Assembly (NCBI GenBank): GCA_021793635.1
Contig: JAJYSI010000217.1
Span: 1 to 6,229 of the forward strand
From: Bacteroidota bacterium
GTDB lineage: Bacteria > Bacteroidota > Ignavibacteria > Ignavibacteriales > Ignavibacteriaceae
Length of the DNA: 6,229 nt
Direction of reading: 5' to 3'
Below are positions 1 through 6,081 of this stretch, one piece after another. Every line of letters starts with the position of its first letter. Position 1 is the first letter of the stretch. A program made the position numbers and the translations under genes. The notes under the pieces were generated by a model. That model did not search any database. It worked only from the letters and a program-made list of their open reading frames with translations, and was not told the DNA's origin.

Positions 1-993
1 TAGCCCGGTTGGAACTACAATTAATCTCTTAAATGGATTTCTAATTTTATTTTTATCAATAAATGGAAGCAATAACAATAGTAAAACAAGTACTGTGGGG
101 ATTCCTACCGTTCCTATAACTTCAAGTATACCTGGAAAGAATTTTAAAGCTTGATAAAGAAACAAAAAATTCCATTCTGGCTTTGGTACGTACGAACTAT
201 CCATCGGATCTGCAGGACCTGAAAATGGTGGCGGAGAAAATGTTGATAAGGCGACTAACGCCAACAAAATTATAATTGCTACTAAAACGTCCTTAAAAAT
301 TTGATCCGGCCAAAATTGTCCGGTTACATTTCTTTTTTCTTCTTCCCATGGTCCCACACTTCCGTGTTTTCTAAACGCTACCAAATGAAGTATGATAAAC
401 ATTACAATAATCCCCGGTATAACAGCCACGTGCAATATGAAAAATCTTGACAGTGTCAGCTGCCCCATTGAACTGCCGCCCCTAATCACTTGTTTAATGA
501 AATTACCTAAAAAAGGAAACGTTCCACCTATATTTGTCCCAACCTGCGCTGCCCAGTAACCTCGTTGATCCCACGGAAGCGCTGCTCCCGTAAAACTCAT
601 TCCGAGTGCTAACAAAAACAGGATAACACCAAGAATCCAGGTTAGCTGTCTCGGATTTTTATATGCTCCCCATATAAAAACTCGAAGCATATGAAGTGAA
701 ACAATCACAATCATTGCGGTGGCTCCCCAGTAATGCAACCCATGAATCAACCATCCGAAGGGTACTTCAACCCTCAGAAAATTTATACTGTCGTAAGCGT
801 GGTCAACAGTTGGTGCATAATAAAATAGCTCAAGCACACCCGTAATTAGTTGGATTAGAAATACCAACAATGTTGCACTTCCAAGAGCGTACGAAAATCT
901 TGAACCTCCGGGGATTTCTTCATCCATTCCCATTCTAAGTATTGAAGAAAGAGGAATTCTTTCGTTAATCCAGTACCATACTTTTTTTGACAT
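1..993 (-). CDS. petB: cytochrome b (fused b6-subunit IV type) of a bc complex, 3' end cut by the window
   Basis: This is the membrane cytochrome b that carries the two b hemes and both quinone sites of a Rieske/cytochrome b complex. I translated 331 codons from the ATG at 991-993; the frame stays open to the window edge, so the C-terminus is missing (probably about 35 residues or more by comparison with subunit IV). Heme ligands are visible as H87-x13-H101 in helix B and H188-x14-H203 in helix D; the 14-residue spacing in helix D is the b6 type. LPWDQ and GYWA follow helix C, and the Qo motif reads PEWN at 272-275 instead of PEWY. The subunit IV half, with helices near 234-252 and 288-308 and an NPFKR motif near 319, is fused in frame to the b6 half. 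The position of the b6 heme-cn cysteine is Ala36. The gene starts 11 bases after the Rieske stop, so they are probably cotranscribed. Only a weak ACGGGT precedes the start. qcrB would be an equally valid symbol. Confidence 0.97.
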   Translation of the reverse strand, partial: MSKKVWYWINERIPLSSILRMGMDEEIPGGSRFSYALGSATLLVFLIQLITGVLELFYYAPTVDHAYDSINFLRVEVPFGWLIHGLHYWGATAMIVIVSLHMLRVFIWGAYKNPRQLTWILGVILFLLALGMSFTGAALPWDQRGYWAAQVGTNIGGTFPFLGNFIKQVIRGGSSMGQLTLSRFFILHVAVIPGIIVMFIILHLVAFRKHGSVGPWEEEKRNVTGQFWPDQIFKDVLVAIIILLALVALSTFSPPPFSGPADPMDSSYVPKPEWNFLFLYQALKFFPGILEVIGTVGIPTVLVLLLLLLPFIDKNKIRNPFKRLIVVPTGL

Positions 994-1004
994 GTTTTTA
1001 CCCG

Positions 1005-1535
1005 TTAAATTTTTACTTTTTTGTTAATGCCAAGTTGAAATTTTTCCCATTCAACATATAATTCGTCTCCTTCAATTTTCGTAGGAAGTGTGTCTAAACT
1101 TCTAGGTGCAGGACCTGAAATTACTTTCCCGTTTTCCGCAAAAACACTGCCGTGGCATGGACATTCAAATTGACTTTTTTGAGGATCCCAATTATAGCTG
1201 CATCCAAGATGCGGGCAAATTGGAGAAAATACTTCTATGTCCGAATTGGATTTTTTTATTGCCCAAACATTGTGCATTTCTGTGTCATTTAAATAGGCAT
1301 CTTTTGCGCTTGATGCAACTGTTAGTCTCACCGGCGAACCTTCAGGAATATTCCCAATTTTTCCGGCTTTAGAAAATGATGTTAATCTGGATTTTAATGC
1401 AGGGCTGATTATCGCATCTAAAGCAGGAATCCCTAATAGTAATCCTGAAATTGCTGCTAAAGAAACGGAAAATATCTTTAAGAATCCTCTCCTTGAAAAT
1501 TGAGACGATCCTTTTAAGCCACCTTCTTCTTTCAT
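1005..1535 (-). CDS. petC: Rieske 2Fe-2S protein of a bc complex, Tat-targeted
   Basis: This is the Rieske iron-sulfur subunit, which takes an electron from quinol at the Qo site of cytochrome b and passes it to a c-type cytochrome or other acceptor on the periplasmic side. The 176-residue protein has a short polar N-terminus with a twin-arginine motif SRRGFLK at 14-20, then a hydrophobic anchor at about 21-43, as expected for a folded cluster protein exported by Tat and kept as a membrane anchor. The cluster-binding boxes are CPHLGC (C107, H109, C112) and CPCHGS (C125, C127, H128): C107, C125, H109 and H128 hold the cluster, and C112/C127 form the usual disulfide. A GPAPRSL segment at 141-147 completes the fold. 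The Ser after the HG of box 2 is kept, but the residue two further on is Phe132 where high-potential Rieske proteins have Tyr. It is the first gene of the pair, preceded by a purine-rich AAGAGAG. qcrA is an alternative symbol. Confidence 0.97.
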   Translation of the reverse strand: MKEEGGLKGSSQFSRRGFLKIFSVSLAAISGLLLGIPALDAIISPALKSRLTSFSKAGKIGNIPEGSPVRLTVASSAKDAYLNDTEMHNVWAIKKSNSDIEVFSPICPHLGCSYNWDPQKSQFECPCHGSVFAENGKVISGPAPRSLDTLPTKIEGDELYVEWEKFQLGINKKVKI

Positions 1536-1539
1536 GGTA

Positions 1540-1546
1540 CTCTCTT
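1540..1546 (-). promoter_or_regulatory. candidate ribosome binding site of the Rieske gene
   Basis: On the minus strand AAGAGAG lies four bases before the ATG at 1533-1535. It is the most Shine-Dalgarno-like leader of the genes here that begin after an intergenic gap; the acyltransferase, ruvB and phnD have A/T-rich leaders with no such sequence. It supports the chosen start. Confidence 0.4.
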
Positions 1547-2014
1547 AAATATTTTTGGAAATTAAATTAATAATTGATGTTAAACAAAATTTATTTTTTA
1601 ATCCACTCTACCGCTGCCGAATTAAAAGTCGTGGCTATTTACCTAATTTATTTTTAAAAGCAAATTGCCAAAACTTTTATATTTTATTGGGAGAAGGAAA
1701 AAACTATCTTGAATATTATCCGCAAATAGATTCTAAATTAAAAAATTTAAAACCATAAACCAAAGTTGATGGTAACTTTTATCAATTAATGTGCCGGAGT
1801 TAATTTCTTCAGTTTAATTTGTCCCAAAACAAAAAAAATTAAATTCTAAAGGAATATTGTAAAGCTTTGTCAATCAAATGTTGATGAATGTCAATTATTC
1901 TCTGAATGCAAAAATTGCTTTCTCAATAATGAAATATTTATTACACTTAATGAAAATGCTGAAACTCTTGCTTGACAAAATCATATTCTAAATTTAATGG
2001 AATAAAAAAATAAT

Positions 2015-2044
2015 ATTGATTAAACTGAAGGTGCTTTATTTTTG
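2015..2044 (+). promoter_or_regulatory. candidate Bacteroidota-type promoter for the acyltransferase gene
   Basis: TATTTTTG at 2037-2044 fits the Bacteroidota -7 consensus TAnnTTTG exactly, and ATTG at 2015-2018 lies 18 bases upstream in the -33 position. Transcription would start near 2050, giving a leader of about 55 bases. The region is so AT-rich that a chance match is possible. Confidence 0.35.
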
Positions 2045-2105
2045 TTTAATTATTATTAGTTAATTACTTATTTTTACCAACCAATATTTGATTTAATTTA
2101 TTGCA

Positions 2106-3200
2106 ATGACTCAAAACCCAAAAAAGAATAGAATTATTTTTATAGATTTAATGAGAGCGTTTGCCGTTTTTCAAATGGTTCAAGGGCATACCGTTGATGC
2201 CCTGCTTTCCAATAATTACCGCAATATGGACTCTCCGGTTTTTGTTTTTTGGTTCTTTATGAGAGGAATGACAGCTCCTATTTTTATGTTTACCGCCGGA
2301 ACCGTTTTTATGTATCTCTTTAGGCTTGCTGGAGAACCTTTCCATTCTAACCCGCGTGTTAAAAAAGGCATTAAAAGATTCTTTCTTCTCCTGTTCTTAG
2401 GTTATTTGCTTCGCTACCCAACTCCAACAATCATAAATTTTTCAAATGTAACCCGGGAACAATGGAATGTCTTTTTCGCCGTTGACGTTCTTCATCTTAT
2501 AGCGTTTGGACTTTTGTTCTTAATGATTTGTGCTTACGTTGCTGAAAAATTTCACGTTAACGACTACTTGGTCTTTTCAATTGTTAGTTTAATATTTTTT
2601 GCACTGTATCCTCCTTTCAGTTTAATCAATTGGTTAAAGATTTTTCCTGCACCAATTGCAGGTTATTTTTATACTGGCAGCGGTTCAAATTTCCCCTTAT
2701 TCCCATGGGTTGGCTATGTTATTGCCGGCGGTGTGCTAGGTAGTTATCTTGCAAAGCACCCTCTTGTCTTTAAAGACCCGCGCTTTAGTCTAAAACTTGC
2801 TTTTGCTGGTTTGCTTCTTATTATTGTAGCTTTAATTGGTAATGAAATTGAAATTTTTACTTATCATCAAAGTTACCTTTGGACCACGAGCCCGAACTTA
2901 ATCTTTTATCGATTGGGTATAGTCCTATTTCTTAATTCAATAATTTCATTCATTACACTTAAGATCGAAACTATTCCGAGAGTCTTTATCTTGATCGGAA
3001 GAAATACTTTACTAATTTATATTGTCCATTTGGTAATTTTATATGGCAGCGCCTGGAATCCCGGACTGATCGACGCTTTTGATAAAAGCCTTAATGTATG
3101 GAACACCATTGGCACAGCAATAATTATGATACTAAGCATGACGCTTATGGTTCTTGTACTTCATTATTTTAAGATGAAAAACAAAGCTGTTGCAGCATAG
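2106..3200 (+). CDS. polytopic membrane acyltransferase, HGSNAT/DUF1624-like
   Basis: The 364-residue product is an integral inner-membrane protein with about ten hydrophobic segments. The N-terminus carries R9, D14, R17 and H28 in the pattern RIIFIDLMRAFAV...GH, typical of the acyltransferase-3/DUF1624 superfamily, in which the His is a candidate catalytic residue. A GSNFPLFPWVGYVIAGG stretch at 193-209 closely resembles the FPLFPW signature of the heparan-alpha-glucosaminide N-acetyltransferase catalytic domain and the YeiB-like proteins. Known members move an acetyl group from cytosolic acetyl-CoA across the membrane to a sugar or other acceptor; the acceptor here cannot be read from the sequence, and no glycan or lipid genes lie nearby to suggest one. 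The ATG at 2106 directly precedes the conserved N-terminal motif, and no Shine-Dalgarno is visible. ruvB follows after 45 bases in the same direction, so cotranscription is possible. An OpgC or general acyltransferase-3 label is the main alternative. Confidence 0.85.
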   Translation: MTQNPKKNRIIFIDLMRAFAVFQMVQGHTVDALLSNNYRNMDSPVFVFWFFMRGMTAPIFMFTAGTVFMYLFRLAGEPFHSNPRVKKGIKRFFLLLFLGYLLRYPTPTIINFSNVTREQWNVFFAVDVLHLIAFGLLFLMICAYVAEKFHVNDYLVFSIVSLIFFALYPPFSLINWLKIFPAPIAGYFYTGSGSNFPLFPWVGYVIAGGVLGSYLAKHPLVFKDPRFSLKLAFAGLLLIIVALIGNEIEIFTYHQSYLWTTSPNLIFYRLGIVLFLNSIISFITLKIETIPRVFILIGRNTLLIYIVHLVILYGSAWNPGLIDAFDKSLNVWNTIGTAIIMILSMTLMVLVLHYFKMKNKAVAA

Positions 3201-3245
3201 TATTCTTTTAACTTATTCTTTAATATACAAATTCAGTAATCCTAA

Positions 3246-4274
3246 ATGAGAAAATCAGCCTCCACAAATCCTGAACCGGATGAAGAAGAGAAAAAGTACG
3301 AACAATCTCTTCGCCCATTAAGATTGTCTGAATTCGTCGGACAAACTAAAATTACGGATAATCTTAATGTCTTCGTCTCTGCTGCTAAAAAAAGAGGTGA
3401 GGCGCTTGATCATGTCCTGCTAACAGGTCCTCCGGGACTTGGCAAAACTACTCTCGCTCATATTATAGCCCATGAACTTGGCGTAAAACTCAAACTTACA
3501 TCCGGACCGGTGTTGGAAAAACCCGGCGACCTTGCAGGTCTTCTTACTACCTTAGAAGAAAATTCTATCTTGTTTATTGATGAAATTCATCGCCTAAGCC
3601 CTGTGGTTGAAGAATATCTTTATTCCGCAATGGAAGATTATAAATTGGATATTATGATTGATAGCGGACCGAATGCAAGATCGGTGCAAATTAGTCTTCC
3701 TAAATATACTTTGGTCGGCGCTACAACCAGAGCCGGTATGCTTACTTCGCCACTTCGCGATAGATTCGGAATAAAATTTCGCCTCGATTATTACGATGCC
3801 GAAACTCTTAACAAAATAGTTATTCGTTCTGCTCAAATCCTTGACCTGAAAATTAATGAGGATGCCGCCTTTGAAATCGCAAAACGTTCACGAGGTACTC
3901 CCAGAATTTCAAATCGACTCCTAAGACGAACTCGTGATTTTGCCGATTATGATGACAAAAAAATAATCGATATAGATGTTTCTAAAAAAGCCTTAACTGC
4001 TTTAGAGGTTGATGAATACGGCCTTGATGAAATGGACAAGGATATCATTTTGGCAATAATTGAAAAATATAAAGGAGGCCCTGTTGGCTTGGGTACACTT
4101 GCCGTAGCCGTTAATGAGGACCCGGGTACCATTGAAGAGGTTTATGAACCGTTCTTAATTCAGCAAGGATTTATTCAACGGACTCCGAGAGGTAGAGAAG
4201 CTACTGAACTCGCTTATAAAAGGTTCGGAAGAAATAAATTAAATTCGGACAAAACCGGATTTCTGTTTGACTGA
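3246..4274 (+). CDS. ruvB: RuvB, Holliday-junction branch-migration ATPase
   Basis: RuvB is the hexameric AAA+ motor that, loaded by RuvA, drives branch migration of Holliday junctions in recombinational repair. The 342 residues match the usual length. N-terminal [12 protein letters not shown] (22-33) is the family entry motif. Walker A is GPPGLGKT at 61-68, Walker B LFIDEIHR at 109-116, sensor 1 GATTRAG at 158-164, the arginine-finger segment SPLRDRFG at 168-175, and sensor 2 lies in [15 protein letters not shown] around 214-228. The C-terminal winged helix ends in [18 protein letters not shown], the DNA-contacting segment. All key residues are present, so the protein should be active. The ATG at 3246 gives a normal N-terminus; no Shine-Dalgarno precedes it and the 45-base gap to the acyltransferase shows no terminator, so it may ride on that transcript. 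ruvA and ruvC are not in the window, which is common outside Proteobacteria. Confidence 0.98.
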   Translation: MRKSASTNPEPDEEEKKYEQSLRPLRLSEFVGQTKITDNLNVFVSAAKKRGEALDHVLLTGPPGLGKTTLAHIIAHELGVKLKLTSGPVLEKPGDLAGLLTTLEENSILFIDEIHRLSPVVEEYLYSAMEDYKLDIMIDSGPNARSVQISLPKYTLVGATTRAGMLTSPLRDRFGIKFRLDYYDAETLNKIVIRSAQILDLKINEDAAFEIAKRSRGTPRISNRLLRRTRDFADYDDKKIIDIDVSKKALTALEVDEYGLDEMDKDIILAIIEKYKGGPVGLGTLAVAVNEDPGTIEEVYEPFLIQQGFIQRTPRGREATELAYKRFGRNKLNSDKTGFLFD

Positions 4275-4279
4275 GTTTT

Positions 4280-4302
4280 GAAGATTATAGTCTTCTTTCT
4301 TT
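4280..4302 (+). terminator. weak candidate intrinsic terminator after ruvB
   Basis: Six bases after the ruvB stop, GAAGAT (4280-4285) can pair with GTCTTC (4290-4295) around a TATA loop, with one G-T wobble, followed by TTTCTTT. The stem is short and poor in G+C, so efficiency is doubtful. An alternative hairpin, TCTTCT (4291-4296) with AGAAGA (4303-4308), would exclude the first. Confidence 0.3.
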
Positions 4303-4347
4303 AGAAGAATTAATAACCAAAATTTAATATTTGAAATAGCAGTTTTA

Positions 4348-4379
4348 TTTGTAACCTTCAAATTGAATTAGCATATTTG
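4348..4379 (+). promoter_or_regulatory. candidate Bacteroidota-type promoter of the phnDCE operon
   Basis: TTTG at 4348-4351 is followed after 20 bases by CATATTTG at 4372-4379, one mismatch from the TAnnTTTG -7 consensus and with the expected spacing. Transcription would start around 4385, leaving a leader of under ten bases before the phnD ATG, which fits the lack of any Shine-Dalgarno. No operator such as a clear Pho-box direct repeat is visible in the 119-base gap. Confidence 0.35.
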
Positions 4380-4393
4380 CCCGCAAAAAAATT

Positions 4394-5320
4394 ATGAAAA
4401 TATTAAAGTATCTAATATATCTGTCGCCGATAATTGCCTTTACTATTGCAATAACTGTTAGGCAGTTAAATGAAGGTGCGCTTGGTACCAGGAATAATCC
4501 GATAAAAATTTATTTTACCCCTTCTGTTGACGCTAATAGAATTTCTTTCAATGCAACGGCTTTGACTGATTATTTGCATAACAAAACCGGCTGGTATTTT
4601 ACAACTGCTGTTCCCGCAAGTTACATTGCCGTTGTTGAAGCATTTGGATCTGACAAATGCGACATCGCTGCTATCAACACCTTTTCTTATTTGATGGCTA
4701 ATGCTAAATACGGAGCTGAGGCAAAGTTAAGAGTTGTCCGCGAAGGAAATCAAACAACTTACAAAGGTCAAATTATTACCCGATACGATTCCGGCATAAA
4801 CACCCTCGCCGATATTAATGGTAAAACTATGGCATACGTCGACCCCTCTTCTACTTCAGGTTACCTTTTACCAAAATCATTGCTCGAAAGTAAAGGAATA
4901 AAACCCAGCGAAACAGTTTTTGCAATGCGCCATGATAACGTCGTTACTATGGTCTACCAACGCCAGGTTGACGCCGGCGCAACATATTACTCGCCACCCG
5001 ATTCAATTACCGGCGAAGTTATGGATGCCCGCGGAAGGGTTCTAAAACAATTTCCTGACGTTGTTCAAAAGGTCAAAATTATCGGATTCACTCAAGATAT
5101 CCCTAACGACCCATGGGTCTTTAGAAAAAGTATGAATGAAGATATGAAAGAAAAGTTGATAAATGCTATACTTGATTTTGCTTCCACTAAAATAGGTAAA
5201 AAAACATTGTTCGATATTTACGATATTACCGGGCTTATTAGAACTACAGATAGCGATTACGATGGCATCAGAGATCTTCTAAAACAGCAACATATTTCAT
5301 TTGAAAAGTTGGTGAAGTAA
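4394..5320 (+). CDS. phnD: PhnD-family periplasmic binding protein of a phosphonate/phosphite-type ABC importer
   Basis: This is the substrate-capturing component of an ABC importer. The 308-residue protein begins with a hydrophobic segment at about 4-22 that lacks a lipobox cysteine and a clear AxA cleavage site, so it may stay membrane-anchored. The rest is a PhnD/PF12974 two-lobe binding protein. Recalled E. coli PhnD ligand residues map well: Y77 (its Y47), Y123 (Y93), the S153-T154-S155 loop (S127-T128-S129) in DPSSTSGYLLP, H180 (H157) and D239 (D205) in IPNDPW. The glutamate E177 that contacts the amine of 2-aminoethylphosphonate corresponds to about S200, so the ligand may be a simpler phosphorus oxyanion such as phosphite, phosphate or an alkylphosphonate. 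The ATG at 4394 has only an A-rich leader. The stop overlaps the phnC start by one base (TAATG). No C-P lyase or phosphonatase genes are visible, so substrate fate is unknown. Confidence 0.9.
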   Translation: MKILKYLIYLSPIIAFTIAITVRQLNEGALGTRNNPIKIYFTPSVDANRISFNATALTDYLHNKTGWYFTTAVPASYIAVVEAFGSDKCDIAAINTFSYLMANAKYGAEAKLRVVREGNQTTYKGQIITRYDSGINTLADINGKTMAYVDPSSTSGYLLPKSLLESKGIKPSETVFAMRHDNVVTMVYQRQVDAGATYYSPPDSITGEVMDARGRVLKQFPDVVQKVKIIGFTQDIPNDPWVFRKSMNEDMKEKLINAILDFASTKIGKKTLFDIYDITGLIRTTDSDYDGIRDLLKQQHISFEKLVK

Positions 5321-6081
5321 TGCTTTTAGAAATTCAAAATTTACATAAAATTTATAATAATGGTACTCACGCTCTTAAAGGCATAAGTTTCGGAGTCAAT
5401 GAGGGCGAGTTCCTTGTTGTTATTGGTTTAAGCGGTTCAGGCAAGTCTACGCTTCTTCGCTGTATCAACCGCTTAATTGAACCCACCTCGGGTACTGTCC
5501 GTTTTCTCGGTAAAGATATTACCCACATCAAAGGAGAAGAGTTAAGAAAAATTAAAGCACAAATAGGTATGGTCTTTCAGCAATTTAACTTAATTAAAAG
5601 ACGTTCGGTGCTTTCAAATGTACTTAACGGTAAGCTCGGATCTCTTAGTACTTTTGATACTATTCTTGAAAAATATTCCGACGAAGTTTATAAAGAAGCT
5701 TACAAATGTTTAGAGACCGTTGGCATAAGCGAAAAAGCTAAGGTTAGAGCTGATTCATTAAGCGGAGGACAACAGCAGCGTGTTGCTATTGCAAGAAGTT
5801 TAATGCAAAGCCCTAAGCTCCTCTTAGCCGATGAACCAGTTGCTTCGCTTGACCCGGCAACTTCAAATTCTGTTATGCAGTACTTTGAAAAAGTAAACAA
5901 GGAATTCGGAACCACTGTTATTTGCAACCTCCATTTCCTTAGCCTCGTTAGAAGATATGCAACCAGAGTTATTGCGCTTAAAGCAGGAGAAATAATTTAT
6001 CAGGGCGCTCCTTCGGACATTAATGAAACCTGGTTTAGAACTATTTATGGCGAAGAAGCCGAAGAGGTAGAAATAAGATGA
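5320..6081 (+). CDS. phnC: PhnC-family ATPase of a phosphonate/phosphite-type ABC importer
   Basis: This is the cytoplasmic ATP-hydrolysing subunit that powers uptake of the PhnD-bound substrate through PhnE. It has 253 residues, the normal PhnC size, with every ABC motif intact: Walker A GLSGSGKST at 36-44, Q-loop FQQFNLI at 86-92, signature LSGGQ at 147-151, Walker B LLLADE at 167-172, D-loop SLDP at 176-179 and the switch His205 in NLHFLSLVRRYATRVIAL. The segment NLIKRRSVLSNVLNGKLG after the Q-loop is typical of PhnC rather than of other importer ATPases. The ATG shares its A with the phnD stop; GGTGA in the end of phnD can act as a ribosome binding site. The gene in turn overlaps phnE by four bases (ATGA), so the three subunits are likely translated in a coupled, balanced way. 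The specific substrate cannot be told from the ATPase. Confidence 0.93.
   Translation: MLLEIQNLHKIYNNGTHALKGISFGVNEGEFLVVIGLSGSGKSTLLRCINRLIEPTSGTVRFLGKDITHIKGEELRKIKAQIGMVFQQFNLIKRRSVLSNVLNGKLGSLSTFDTILEKYSDEVYKEAYKCLETVGISEKAKVRADSLSGGQQQRVAIARSLMQSPKLLLADEPVASLDPATSNSVMQYFEKVNKEFGTTVICNLHFLSLVRRYATRVIALKAGEIIYQGAPSDINETWFRTIYGEEAEEVEIR

Larger units (their letters stand above)
1536..2105. other. 570-base divergent intergenic region, very AT-rich
   Basis: This stretch lies between the minus-strand bc genes and the plus-strand acyltransferase gene and must hold promoters for both directions. I see no convincing protein gene. One open frame at 1555-1758 (plus) depends on a TTG start, has no ribosome binding site, overlaps the Rieske leader and matches no family I know. 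A second small frame at 1878-1991 (plus) encodes 37 residues that would form a basic amphipathic helix; it is described under findings. A tRNA D-arm-like string lies on the minus strand at 1603-1616 but no tRNA can be folded around it. TTTGTCAA at 1866-1873 recurs inverted at 1972-1979, and ATCAA/TTGAT at 1873-1885 make a tiny hairpin; both are within what AT-rich DNA gives by chance. A TTGACA at 1972-1977 has a TTTAAT 15 bases on, too close for a good sigma-70 promoter. Confidence 0.7.

Noticed and set aside
1106..1372. 88-codon plus-strand open frame
   Set aside because: It lies antisense inside the Rieske gene, whose cluster motifs prove the minus-strand reading.
1555..1758. 67-codon plus-strand open frame in the divergent gap
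   Set aside because: It needs a TTG start, has no ribosome binding site, overlaps the Rieske leader, and its Asn/Lys/Leu/Ile/Tyr-rich product matches no family I recognise. AT-rich intergenic DNA readily gives such frames.
1866..1979. Inverted TTTGTCAA/TTGACAAA pair flanking about 98 bases
   Set aside because: Eight-base inverted matches are expected by chance in AT-rich DNA, there is no target duplication, and no transposase lies between the copies.
1972..1998. Sigma-70-like TTGACA with TTTAAT
   Set aside because: The spacer is only 15 bases and the bases at 17 (TAATGG) match poorly. The Bacteroidota-type motif just downstream is a better candidate.
2148..2345. 65-codon minus-strand open frame
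   Set aside because: It is antisense to the N-terminal helices of the membrane acyltransferase, with a low-complexity Lys/His/Asn/Ser-rich product.
3594..4132. Two minus-strand open frames of 80 and 61 codons
   Set aside because: Both are shadows inside ruvB, which is complete and has all AAA+ motifs on the plus strand.
5700..5927. 75-codon minus-strand open frame
   Set aside because: It is antisense to the signature and Walker B region of phnC.
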